The translations under genes and the position numbers were made by a program. 64,000 bases of DNA from Amphiura filiformis (lineage: Eukaryota; Echinodermata; Ophiuroidea; Amphilepidida; Amphiuridae): the NCBI RefSeq assembly GCF_039555335.1, contig NC_092628.1:60933547-60997546 (forward strand), written 5' to 3'. Below are positions 10,101 to 29,102 of this stretch, piece by piece. How positions within the stretch are numbered: the first letter of the stretch is position 1; the number at the start of each line of letters is the position of its first letter. The notes under the pieces were generated by a model, which searched no databases, was not told the DNA's origin, and worked only from the letters and a program-made list of their open reading frames with translations.

Positions 10101-11709
10101 TCCAAGAAAGGAATATGCCTATATATTCTTCTGTCGACTTGCTGAAGTCTGGTGTTTTGATTCAACGCAACTGTCAAAATAAGTGGGGACAACTGCATCG
10201 CAGTCCTGCTTCCTGAAGATATTGTGTGAAATGTGGAAATAGCACCATAGCTAGCAGCGCAAGGAGTTAAGTTTGGAGAAAGCAGCGCAAGGAGTTAAGT
10301 TTGGAGAAAGCAGCGCAAGGAGAAAGTAACGCCATTTTTGTGTGAGGATTTCATACGCAAGGATATTTATAAACGCAAGTGTTCACTGGACTTCGCTGAT
10401 TTTCACAGGACAAGTGAATAAGGATATATTACATCAGTCGTCCAGAACATTGCAAGAACTTTATGATCACCAAGAAGAAGAATGCTGGCTAAGTACTAAA
10501 TAGTTAAAGAGTGATTATATTTGATTATTGTGTATGTGCATTTGTTGTCATATATTGTACCAATCATAACGTGCTTTCAATTAAAGACTTGGATTTTGTT
10601 AGCTTAATCAAACAGTGTATTTGTGTTGTGCATTCGTGTGAGTTCGGGTAAAGGGTGATTTTGGCCTTCAAGTACGACTCGTAACAATACCCATAATCTA
10701 TTAATAGACCATTCTGTCACATTTACTTCCTGGGGGACTTTCCAAAATGATCTCCATTTCACAATCCAAGGGATTTTCCCCTGATGGTGCAACTATGCAC
10801 AGAATATTGAGTAATATGGAAAATCCCCTATGACATTAATAACTCTGATTCAGTTTATTTTGATCACCCGATGAATGAAAGGGAATTTCCCCAGAACATG
10901 CCATAACACACAAACTCTTGCAAGTGCAAGGGGGTTTCGCCTCTCATGAAATACTTTCAGCTTGTAAACAAAAATAAATAATTAAATTAAATTACTCAGG
11001 GCACATCACACTCCCTAGACTTCTTCGTAGTCCACTTGTCCATTTTGCATATTACATTTAAGCATAAAACTCTGATTTACATTAATTTTGTGCAATTGAT
11101 AAGGAATTTCACATCTGATCTTTTCAGTCACCGTACTCCCTCTGTCTGTTCAGGTGTTTGTTAGCTTTTTACTCGGGCTTTCGCGATCAATAAACTGGTA
11201 GATTCCAAAATCAGAATTGTTCAGTATTAAAGTTTGCCATTATGCAAGATATGTTGCACTGACATAAGTATACTTAACTTTTACTCTCACTAATTTATAT
11301 CAACTCTTTATGACCATTTTACTATTAATTATAATACACATCAGTATGATTTTGAGCTCCAACAGGATGCGTTCATCATGATTAATAATAACATATTTTT
11401 ATTTATCAAAATTTGACTATGGCATATAGTCTACTGTCTACCCTACTACAATATGTAGAATTGCGTGAAATAATAAATCTAATGAATGAGATTTGATGTA
11501 GGGGACATGGCTGTATTTTCCCTCTCTCTTTCTTTGATGTTAATTGAACTAAAACTTATTATTGACTCGGTATGTGATATCTACATTTTGTTTCGTTTCA
11601 GAAAAAGGCGTTCGTCGCTCTTGATGCCACTGTCACTCTGTGTTCCCTGGTGATCCTTGTTTGTGTATTTGGGACATCATATATATTGAGAATACTTTGC
11701 ATGACATAG
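4126..11709 (+). CDS. Predicted three-exon gene for a ~152-aa secreted or membrane-anchored protein with dibasic sites
   Basis: Model: exon 1 4126-4189, exon 2 6296-6582, exon 3 11602-11709; donors GTAAGT and GTTAGT, acceptors AACAG and TTTCAG; phases 1 and 0 agree at both junctions. Residues 1-20 form a signal peptide (LQIFLLLSTVFA). The middle is hydrophilic with possible convertase sites: LTKR followed by Q, RSKR followed by Q, and KKKKKTKRKK just before a hydrophobic stretch (TVTLCSLVILVCVFGTSYIL) that ends six to seven residues from the C-terminus. It could be a peptide precursor whose soluble part is released from a membrane anchor, or a small type I membrane protein. An in-frame alternative acceptor at 6247 (ATTTCAG) would add 16 residues. 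I do not recognise a family; an exon hidden in the 5-kb second intron cannot be excluded. Confidence 0.5.
4190..5449. other. Intron 1 (first part) of the 4126 gene
   Basis: AT-rich non-coding sequence with a run of 15 or so G near 4314-4329. No domain-bearing frame is present. Confidence 0.4.
5452..5919. repeat. Dispersed repeat, second copy in intron 1 of protease A
   Basis: About 460 bases match 24352-25145 in the same orientation, from ATGATGCAGTCATGTCTACA through TATTGGCCGGTTA to GGAAAACGGACAGTAACTGC. The second copy carries an extra tandem duplication. Confidence 0.8.
6296..6582 (+). CDS. Exon 2 of the 4126 gene (dibasic-site region)
   Basis: 287 bases, phase 1 in and phase 0 out. Two in-frame acceptors, at 6247 and 6295, 48 bases apart, could be used alternatively. 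It carries the LTKR and RSKR sites and an acidic segment rich in Asp and Glu. Confidence 0.5.
6583..7255. other. Intron 2 (first part) of the 4126 gene
   Basis: No additional exon with good splice sites was recognised. Confidence 0.3.
7256..7650 (+). mobile_element. 5'-truncated tRNA-SINE (same family as 54170-54567)
   Basis: From GCACTTGGTTTATCCCGATC onward it matches the SINE at 54170-54567 nearly base for base, through the 3' hairpin (GCGCTTTGA ... CGCTATATAAAT) into a (TTAT)n tail at about 7540-7650. The tRNA-like head is missing, so it is 5'-truncated. Confidence 0.85.
8302..8950. mobile_element. TTAA-flanked foldback MITE (copy 1)
   Basis: A 649-base near-perfect palindrome centred at about 8610, flanked by TTAA at 8298-8301 and 8951-8954. 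Ends are GGGCTGGGG... and ...TAGATCCC. The uninterrupted target TAGCTTAATCAAACA is present in sister LTRs at 10600-10612 and 48761-48773, which proves a TTAA target duplication. TTAA is the target of piggyBac elements, although their ends usually begin CCC. There is no ORF, so it is non-autonomous. Confidence 0.9.
9584..10686 (+). mobile_element. Solo LTR, 1103 bp, ATAC target duplication
   Basis: It starts TGTGATG and ends CGTAACA, with ATAC on both sides (580-583 and 687-690 of the local kilobases: 9580-9583 and 10687-10690). A Gypsy/BEL-type LTR is likely. It lies in opposite orientation inside an older copy of the same LTR. No internal region flanks it, so it is a solo LTR formed by LTR-LTR recombination. 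Confidence 0.8.
10254..10336 (+). repeat. Three tandem 28-bp units inside the LTR
   Basis: Units read GCAGCGCAAGGAGTTAAGTT plus TGGAGAAA; the third is shortened. The sister LTR has the same array at about 48423-48497. Confidence 0.85.
11011..11601. other. Intron 2 (last part) of the 4126 gene
   Basis: AT-rich and unremarkable, ending in the acceptor at 11600-11601. Confidence 0.35.
11602..11709 (+). CDS. Exon 3 of the 4126 gene (hydrophobic C-terminus)
   Basis: Preceded by a good pyrimidine tract ending TTTCGTTTCAG. It encodes 35 residues starting KKAFVALDAT, including a hydrophobic span of ~20 residues, and stops at TAG 11707-11709. No nearby AATAAA is evident. Confidence 0.45.
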   Translation, partial: KKAFVALDATVTLCSLVILVCVFGTSYILRILCMT

Positions 11710-11751
11710 TGAAAGTTATCGATTAACACTGAACTATATAAACTCACCCAT

Positions 11752-12062
11752 ATTCAACATGCAAGTCAAATTATGGAATGACTCACCCCTAATTGCACCA
11801 TAATCCAATTCACATGCACCAATCTCCCAAAAGCTCAAACAAAAACATATCAGAAGTCTCGGAAAATATAAGTTGTGGAACAGTGCCTGTAATGTGCATT
11901 CAAATATGGCAGCAGGGGTGAAATTTGAAAGTTGGTAAAATCTGGCTTAACTTTCGTCATGGTTTTGTGTGAGCTTTTGGGGGAGTGGGATGCGCAAGAA
12001 ATAGATTATGGTGCAATTAGTGATGGGTTATTCCATATTTTGCCGTAATTTGACTTGCCTAT
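11752..12062. repeat. Foldback repeat
   Basis: The arm 11752-11830 (CATGCAAGTCAAATTATGGA, then TAATTGCACCATAATC) recurs inverted at about 11985-12062. About 310 bases in all, just downstream of the stop codon at 11709. Confidence 0.7.
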
Positions 12063-12187
12063 AATCGAAAGAATTTATAATCATGAGTTGCATTAAATCT
12101 CTGTCTATGAAAATGTGCATCCGTGTGAATAGTTATGTGATCTTGTGTCTTGTACTTGTAGAACATAAAAGACAAATTAAGATAAAC

Positions 12188-12553
12188 TTATACCCCGTTC
12201 ATACATACTCGCTATATAACAGCATGCGTGATTGGTCGATAGGCGGGCATAAACAACGTTTATGCCCGGCGTTCCGGTCATAAACAAGCCGCGCGAGAAC
12301 TGATGGACGCTCGCGAGTAGGATATTACGCGTCTATGTTCGCGAGCTATTTACGCAAAGCGCGAGTGATGTACGCGATGTTCGCGCGCGTCCAAGCACGA
12401 TGGACTGAGCAAGAAAACGTTTTCTTACAATTAGCGATGGAGAAACTGTTAAAAAATGATAAGGAACTGGTAGTTTTTAGTTTAAAATGATGGTATTTTT
12501 AGTTTTGGAGGGAAATAACAGCAAGCAGAATGTTGCGTATGTATGAACGGGGT
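12188..12553. mobile_element. MITE with terminal inverted repeats ACCCCGTTCATACATAC
   Basis: ACCCCGTTCATACATAC at about 12191 is inverted at 12537-12554 (GTATGTATGAACGGGGT). The interior is CpG-rich (repeated CGCGAG, TTCGCG words), unlike its surroundings. No ORF. Confidence 0.7.
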
Positions 12554-12653
12554 TCATTCATATATTTTCATGACTAAACGTTGTTTATACCCTCGGGCTA
12601 AAGCCCTCGGGCATAAACAATCGTTTAGTCATGAAAATATATGAATGAACCCC
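12549..12653. repeat. Near-perfect 50-bp-arm hairpin
   Basis: GGGGTTCATTCATATATTTT at 12549 is matched by its complement ending at 12653, with a loop of only a few bases (CTAAAG) at 12596-12602. Such a hairpin would extrude easily as a cruciform. Confidence 0.85.
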
Positions 12654-14315
12654 TAATTTACATTGGGCAAAAGTCGTAATCGACTTAGGGCGTGTTCACA
12701 TTACACAATGTGGGTTCGTACCTAGGTAGTGAAGTGGTGTCGATCCACATCGAATCCACATTGAGTTCGCGTTCACACTACCAAGCTAATCTACATCGAA
12801 AGTGGGTTATGACGTAAGTGGAGCGAATCCACATACCTGGATGTTAGAACGACCCGGAAGTAAAGCGCTGTTACCACGCAGCATACTAGTCCCAGAGAAG
12901 CGATTAGCGGTAACATTGTGGCGGCTAAAACGCCGAATACAGAACCATAGGCCTATACTATGATCAGCTCTTAATAGGCTGGAATTATTAGGTTTTTGTT
13001 ACTGCGCGAGTCGATAAAGTTCCAACTTACGCACGCGTAAATTCACAAAAGCACGCGTCATTCACGCAAAACGCAAAGCGCAGTTCGCGTAGGCGCTGCG
13101 CCTAGTTGTGTGTACGCCATTCGTCATTTGTTCCATTGACGTTCACCATTTCGGCCCGTACGACCACAGCCACTTCCGGTATAATGTGGAGTCGATCTGG
13201 ATCGACTCCACATTATCGCGTCCACATTACGAAATTTAACCCACCTCCTAGGGTCGAAACTACCTCAACCAGGTAGTTTCGATCCACATTGTTGATGTAG
13301 GGTCGAATCCACTTACTTTGTGTTCACACTACACAGGGAAGTGGTTTCGATGTAGGGTCGACTCCACGTCCCTACATCAAAAGTGCCTGATGTGATCAGG
13401 CCCTTAAGCTGTATTTTGAATTACGACAGCAGATTATACCCCGTTTACATTGGGCAAAAGTCGTAATCGACTTAAGCTGTATTTTTAATTACGACAGCAG
13501 ATTAATACCCCGTTTACATTGGGCAAAAGTCGTAATCGACTTAAGCCGTATTTTGAATTACGACCGCAAATTAATTCGTTTAGTGGGTGTTTACACGGTA
13601 GATAAATACGAATTCAACAACGTGTTACTGCAATTCGATTTCAAATTCGCATTCACGAATATCGAATTCGTTTGTTACCAATGGTAACGGTAGATAAATA
13701 CGAATTCAACAACGTGTTCGTTTACAATAGAAAAAAGTCGTAATTAATGACGACTTATTCGAATTCACTTGAAATGAATGATGATACAAGTCATCATTGG
13801 AATTACGACTTTTGAATTACGATTAATTACGACTGTACCTGTTTACACGCATGATACGAATTAAGTCGATTACGACTTTAGTGAACTCGATTACGACTTT
13901 CGCCCAATGTAAACGGGGTATAAGTCGTAATCGAATTCACTAAAGTCGTAATCGACTTAATTCGTATCATACGTGTAAACAGGTACAGTCGCAATTAATC
14001 GTAATTCAAAAGTCGTAATTCCAATAATGACTTGTATCATCATTTATTTCAAGTGAATTCGAATAAGTCGTCATTAATTACGACTTTTCGCTAATATAAA
14101 CGAACACATTGTTGAATTCGTATTTACCTGCCGTAACCACTGGTAACAAACGAATTCGATATTCGTGAATGCTAATTTGTAATCGAATTCAGCCGAAGTA
14201 GTGTAAACACCCACCAAACGAATTAATCTGCTGTCGTAATTCAAAATACAGCTTAAGTCGATTACGACTTTTGCCCAATGTAAACGGGGTAGTACCCAAT
14301 GTAAACGGGGTATTA
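12654..14315. mobile_element. Large foldback element, ends CCCCGTTTACATTGGGC, interrupted by a TTA-flanked insertion
   Basis: The left arm starts after 12653 (TTACATTGGGCAAAAGTCG), is cut by the 12688-13403 element and resumes at 13404. It is then repeated in tandem (13440, 13509). The right arm runs about 13921-14300 and ends TTGCCCAATGTAAACGGGG. The two arms pair over about 450 bases, full of alternating motifs GTCGTAAT / ATTACGAC. No ORF. Confidence 0.8.
12688..13403. mobile_element. 716-bp Harbinger-like MITE with TTA target duplication
   Basis: Ends are GGGCGTGTTCACATTAC and GCCTGATGTGATCAGGCCC, flanked by TTA at 12685-12687 and 13404-13406. The uninterrupted target (AATCGACTTAAGCTGTATTT) is present in tandem copies of the host repeat at about 13466 and 13537. 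A 3-bp TTA duplication with short terminal inverted repeats is typical of PIF/Harbinger elements. The interior holds further inverted segments. Confidence 0.8.
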
Positions 14316-14754
14316 CTGCTGAATTATGACATATGGCACATCCTTAAGGGTATATGAGGTATTGTTGGTCGAAGCATCGATTTTCATTATCTGAATCAAT
14401 ATATTATTGAAAAATCACACTTTGGTGTTTTGAAAAAGTTCATTCTACAAATCATATACTTTGAATTTATTGTTGTTAATGAGTTATGGACGTTTTACAA
14501 AAGTGTTGTTGTTTCAGCCCTCTTTACAACATAACTCAAGAACCACAGGACCTACAAAAGTATATCTGTGATATTTGAATTCTTCTACACGCTCGCTATG
14601 AATTGAGCAATGCAATTTTTGCTGAAGCTCACTACCATTCGCAAGATGCTGTGAACTATATTCTTTTGTTGCTGCTTCGACCAACAATACATCGTATACC
14701 CGTTAGTGGTATCAGTGAGCTGTATTTGTAATTTGTGGGAGAAGGGGCATTTAA

Positions 14755-15044
14755 GGGATCCAAAATGAGCGTTTATTGCGTTTCGACAGTATTTTTTGTG
14801 GGACATGAGAGCACCTCAGACCTATCGAATTGCATTCTGAATACGAAGCATGTCTTTCTGATATCGAATAATTTTCATTTTTAAAAATCACAATATAATA
14901 CAAATTTTATGACAAATTATAAAAATTTGATATTTTTCAAATTTTTGATATATATATAACAGTCCTCGAAGTAAATTATATAAATCTAATGATATATTCT
15001 TAAAGTGTATGTAGCAGGGAGGAAAAGCCGACGGTCAATTGAAA
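14755..15044. mobile_element. Half copy of the TTAA foldback MITE
   Basis: After TTAA at 14751-14754 it matches one arm of 8302-8950 and 42651-43288 (GGGATCCAAAATGAGCGTTT...), then stops at the palindrome centre near 15044. The second arm is missing, as expected if the palindrome was resolved by deletion. Confidence 0.85.
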
Positions 15045-15560
15045 ATTTTGGCTATTCCTCGAGTCATAACGATTCAGAAAAAATATAGTTTGCCATATCT
15101 GTGATGTACGGTTCTTGAGTTATAACCGAAAAGGTCAAAGGTCAAATGTTGGGTTCCACAGAGGTCAAAAAACTAAACATTGTCTGATTTTAACCAAAAT
15201 GGTCTCAAATTATTCGGCTTGCAAACATAATTCATTTAAAGAATATTTGCACTGTTTAGTTTGTTTAATTACATGCGTAACATCGAAAACTAGGTCGGGG
15301 TCAATAGAGTTCAATGGTCAATGACCTCTTTTACCCTGCTACCTAGGTAACGAAACATCCAAGATATGGCAAACTATTCTTATTTTGGAGTGTTTTTAAA
15401 GGACGAACACATTGAGACCATTTTCAAGGAGATCGGAGCATTTTTTCGAAGTTGACCCACGTGGAGCCCAAAATTTGACCTTTGACCTTTTTGCTTATAA
15501 CTTGAGAATGGTACATCACAGATATGACAAACTATACTTTTTCTGAATCCTTAAGACTAG
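15045..15560. repeat. Dispersed repeat with internal inverted symmetry
   Basis: The motif ATATAGTTTGCCATATCTGT near 15085 recurs inverted near 15520 (ATGACAAACTATACTTTTTC). The middle matches ~2180-2300. The family word GGTCAAAGGTCAAA is present. No ORF. Confidence 0.6.
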
Positions 15561-15989
15561 AGGGATGCTATGGTATAGTTTTTATAAAGATTAAAGCAAT
15601 TTTGAAATTTTACCCCTGTATGACCTTTTCCCGCCAAAAACTACCTTTCCACCAAGTATATTTTGGTATATTTTTGGTATGATGTTCAGGGGACATCTCT
15701 AAAATGCATTAAAGTGAAAACAATTCTGTTGCAATTAGTGGTGGGTGACACCACTAATTTGTTTAGATTGACTGGACTACCAGGGTTAGAGCAAAATTTA
15801 ACAGCAAGAAGAAACGGCAGGATTACAATAAACAGCCAGGTCTTTTAACATGTTTTATCTTTTCCATCTAAACTCAAAAGCTTATTAGAGTCAGGAATAG
15901 AGCACATCGTCGTAAATTCTTAAACTCCCCCAATATTTGAATTTCTAATTAATTAATTTAAGGACAAGTCACAAAGTTAAGAAATGTGA

Positions 15990-16150
15990 AAAGCAATGTG
16001 AACCGTTTTTGGTTCTACAAAACCATTTTCTTGGCTAAAGAACCATTTTTTGGCTTTACCTTTCCAAGATTTGTGGTTCTACAAAGAACCCCATGGAAAA
16101 CCATGGGATAAAAAGGTTTTAACTTGCACCTTTTTCTACCACAGTTGTGG
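15990..16150. repeat. Palindromic repeat with GGTTCT/AGAACC motifs downstream of protease A
   Basis: Several alternating GGTTCTACAAA and AAGAACC words form short hairpins. It lies 80 bases beyond the protease A stop codon, so it may be in the 3' UTR. Confidence 0.45.
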
Positions 16151-16231
16151 TGTGGAATGCCAATGGATTATTATTATCTTCATATTTAAAGTTCTTATTT
16201 TTAATTAGCAATTATGTCCATCATCATTGCT

Positions 16232-25455
<9,224 letters not shown>

Positions 25456-25759
25456 TTTGTACCTTTCTAATGAAAACAATGATACAAACTTAATATGCAA
25501 TACATTTACAAACATATTTTTTATGATTGGTATTTGTTTTTCATTCTGTTAAAATAACCAATAATAAAGATGATAATACAAACAGATGCAGATACCATAC
25601 GATTCTAAATATGACATTCGAGCAAATATTCTGTTGCAGCCCAAGTTTGTACATAATGGATACTACTTACTTTTAAAAAAATCCACACTTACTGATTGTC
25701 GACTTAAATATAATATGAATGATCAGCTCTCTTGGTTCATTGGTATTAGTTCATTACCT

Positions 25760-26025
25760 GCCTCGTGTATCGGGTTTTTGTGCTGTTTGTCTTCACAAGT
25801 TTATTGCAAGATTTTATCTTGTGTAAAATTATCAGCTACAAATGTAGCTGTGTAAAATTATCAACTACAAATGAACCTGGTTCAATGCCTTGTAAATTAT
25901 CAGTTTTAATCGTTAATTTCATTTAGTTTATTATCTTATATAAATTTATCATCAAATGAATGCGTCATGCTAGTAACAGCAGATCAAGTTCACATAAGGT
26001 TATGTGCCGTATTAAGATTAGGTGT
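25760..26025 (-). promoter_or_regulatory. Candidate upstream region of protease A, conserved at 53.65 kb
   Basis: About 190 bases (AAATTATCAACTACAA ... CATCAAATGAATGCGTCATG) recur at 53645-53850, upstream of protease B. On the minus strand it contains TTTATATAAG (about 25934-25943), and GAGGCAG|GTAATG near 25760 could be a donor for a 5'UTR exon joined to the acceptor just before the ATG. Inference only. Confidence 0.3.
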
Positions 26026-26264
26026 TTTTTGTCACGTATTGACAAATGGCAAAAAAGAGACCAATTTTAATCTACATGCATGTAATAATTATTTAAACTT
26101 AAAAGTGGTCTTATAGAAAGTATACATTTTTAGAATGGCAAAGACTTGATTAATAATCTATGAGGTCAAATATGGGCCAAAATGCTCATTTTTGGAGAAA
26201 ATCCAACTTTGAGAAATTTGCACCAAAAATGGTCATAAAAATCATAAAAAGGCCTGATTTTCGC

Positions 26265-26415
26265 CCAAATTTCATATCAATTTGTAAGCACTCTTTAGCG
26301 AAGTCATACTTTATTGAATTTACAACCGTATGAAAAAACAGGCGAAAATAGTAACTTTTTGCACAAGAGTTGCAATTTAAAGAGAATTGGCCATTGCTCT
26401 TTGAAATGAAGCTAT
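26265..26415. repeat. Dispersed repeat (copy at 42480-42610)
   Basis: Shared words include ATATCAATTTGTAAGC and GGCGAAAATAGTAACTTTTT. The second copy is in intron 4 of protease B. Confidence 0.75.
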
Positions 26416-26741
26416 TTGAAAAAATATCCACTTTCAAAGAAAGTCATGAAAGAAAAGTGTTAACATTCGCTGAGACCTAACGGGATTTTTGTGTTTCTAA
26501 AGCATTGAGTAAGAGTTTACCAGAAATTCTATTGAAATTGGAAGGTTTTTCTCAACACTTTAAAAATAATCCGGTAGAAGTTGGGTACCACTATTTTGGA
26601 AGGTTTCATTATACAGATTTGTAGGTATTGTGATTTTGGACAACTTGAGGAGGTAGAAACAGTAATGAATAAAGAGCTTACTCATATAGACAGATGGTTT
26701 AAAGTAAACAAACTATCTGTAAACGCCAAAAAACCAACTAC

Positions 26742-27156
26742 ATGTTACTTGGCAGTGGTAAAAATACATGCTCTGACTATACTCTACATCTTTGTCTTGA
26801 CTCAAATGAAAGTGAAGTCACTCCTCTTGAAAGAGTCACCAGCACAAAGTTTCTAGGCCTTCAAATTGATCAAAATCTTACTTGGAAGGAGCATATTGTA
26901 AATGTCATTAAAACTTGTTCTCGAAATGTCGGCGTTATTAACAGAGTTAAACATTTTCTACCCAGTGAAGCTTTGTATACATTATATTGTTCGTTAGTCT
27001 TGCCGTACATGAATTATAGTATTTTAGCATGGGGATGTGCCTGCTCTTCATATATTCATAATCTGTTTAAAATTCAAAAAAGAGCATTGCGTATTATTAG
27101 TAACAGTAATTACAGATCTAGAACTAATCCTCTGTTATTTAAATATAATACTTTAA
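26742..27156 (+). pseudogene. LINE reverse transcriptase fragment, upstream part
   Basis: Open to the insertion point at 27156. It includes the TKFLGLQID motif (thumb/connection region) and HFLPSEALYTLYCSLVLPYM. The polymerase active site lies further upstream and is lost. Confidence 0.85.
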
Positions 27157-29102
27157 GGGGTTGTTTGGAATGACAGGTGAGTCAGGGGTCAAAAACTAAA
27201 TTTTTTACCTTTTTGACCTCAGCACATGTGTATGTATGATCTGCCATACAAAAATTAAAAAACAATACCTCAAAGTATCATTTTTAAATGTTTTTTTTGT
27301 CATAATCACGCTTTTCTACAAATTTCATCTGTTTGTACCGGGGGCGTGTCTGTTGCCAGGTAGGCCTACATGACAGCATAAACACACGTTACAACCTTGA
27401 ATAATAATACAGAATTGTGACGTTATATTCTTCTTAACCTATCTTATAACTGCCTATTATTTCAATTGTTATACTGTTCTGGTTGGTTTGTTGCATATAC
27501 TGTATAGAAATTATGCAATATGACGTCGAGCATGACAGAGTCATCTTCATTCAAATAAAATTCAGGTACCCGTAAGGTACCACGGAGCAATTCGCACGAT
27601 AATACAATAAAACAGATGAAAGGTATGAATGGTTGTGGAATCGAATTGCAGACCTGTCCCTCTGTCACCTTAGAACTGCATCTCGTAGGCAATGGTAGGT
27701 AATAAACCAACCGGAACGGCCTGATAACAATTGAAATAACAGCATGTCTTGGTCTCAATTCAAGATGTGCAATTTGGACACACCTACTCGTTGGCTGATT
27801 TATACTTCAACAGTTCCTCAAAGCGATATCAGAAAAGCCACTATCTCATTGTTCATTGGCCCGCAGTATGCGCTCGCCCAGGGGCACTCAACGGTAGAAT
27901 TGATGGGTATATGTGCCTACAAGCGTCGCGAAGTAGGCGCATATCAGTACAAAACGTTGGGTTTTTTTTTAAAAAAAAAAAGGGTCATTATGTACAATCA
28001 AAATGAAAAAGGGGTCATTGGGTATAATATTTTGAAAACTGAAGGTGCCTGGTCATCGGGTATAGTCGGCTTCAAAAGAGGGGCATATATTGACAGGCAC
28101 ATACCGTCACCTCTAAAGTTGATGCCCCCCGGGTGCTCGCATTATATTTTGTTCATGGCTCAGCTTTTAAAACTCCCACACATCACAATAAGGCTATTGA
28201 AAAGTGTATAGAATAGCTAATGATAGACCGGTCCCTGCGATTAGTCGCGGACCCGAGCGACAATATAGTAAACACATCGAGTTTATAACACAAGTGACAG
28301 TAGTCATGAATTATGGAGGGTTTCATTGAACTTCTACCAGCAAAATATGGAATAATACTAACACAAGACACCAATCGAGATGATGATACCAGCCATAATG
28401 GAAGGCTTGTATTTGACCTTCTTATGAATCCAATTTCGTGGCGAGAAGTTAAAAAGGTAATGTATATTTCAAGAAATTTGGGTTCAAAAATTCCGTATCA
28501 GCTCGTATCATCAATTCCGTAAATATGGCGTATAGAGGCACAACTTGACAATAAACTGAACTATTTAAACGTAAAGGACGCACTGGATATACATAAATTT
28601 GTGTTTCCTTGCTGGCGGAATAGTTGCAAAACTCTTTTTGTCAAAAAGTTGGACAATTTATGAATTATGATTGGCAAAATAGCGAAAGGAAATAGACTTT
28701 TCCAACCATGTAAAACTACACTGGGTTGTTGACATGGTCGACATACATTAAGGCATACGCATGTTCCTAAAGTAGGAGGTAAGTACTATAATTAATTGTT
28801 TAAAGTGCTCAACATACCAGCAAAAAGTCATAGAGTCATCAGAGTACAGGGACTTTGTGAAATACTGGGTACAAAAAAAAAGTGCGTGAGCCGATATGCA
28901 ACATCAAATATAAAAGCCGATTTACATAATTTCCCATGACCTTACAGAAGTGATCGTGCTCCAATATAAAACTATAGAGTTTGGTCCTTGATATGCACCA
29001 TCAATTGTGTACTTGTGATCAATATTGCTAGGCAAACAATCACAGCAAACATGCCAAAATCCTCCCATTTCTCCTCCATTTACACACATATAAACCCATC
29101 CC
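27157..29102. mobile_element. TTAA-flanked insertion of 1.95 kb inside the LINE
   Basis: TTAA at 27153-27156 and 29103-29106. Ends GGGGTTGTTTGG and CCCATCCC. Removing the insert and one TTAA puts the LINE reading frame back in register. Internal frames (27744-28211, 28922-29176) show no transposase motif I can recognise, so the element looks non-autonomous or degenerate. Confidence 0.8.
27876..28137. repeat. Small inverted-repeat element nested in the TTAA insertion
   Basis: CCCAGGGGCACTCAACGG at 27877 is related, inverted, to GTTGATGCCCCCCGGGTGC ending at 28137. Internal lines with GGGTCATT and GGTATA words resemble 55322-55617. No ORF. Confidence 0.6.

Larger units (their letters stand above)
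8216..11010 (-). mobile_element. Minus-strand LTR interrupted by two later insertions
   Basis: Read on the minus strand the LTR starts TGTGATGTGCCCTGAG at 11010 and ends CGTAACA at 8216. Its three pieces (11010-10687, 9583-8951, 8301-8216) line up in order with the plus-strand LTRs at 9584-10686 and 47812-48857. The gaps are exactly the solo LTR 9584-10686 and the TTAA element 8302-8950. The TG...CA ends and a likely ATTAAA polyadenylation signal fit an LTR. No duplication is visible at its outer ends. Confidence 0.7.

Noticed and set aside
10986-11010. Terminal inverted repeat pair with 9584-9610, suggesting a 1.4-kb DNA transposon
   Set aside because: The two ends are the 5' ends of oppositely oriented LTRs, one inserted in the other, as shown by the ATAC duplication and sister copies.
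27744-28211. 155-codon ORF as a possible transposase
   Set aside because: Half of it lies in a nested inverted-repeat element and no DDE/DDD-like motif can be seen.
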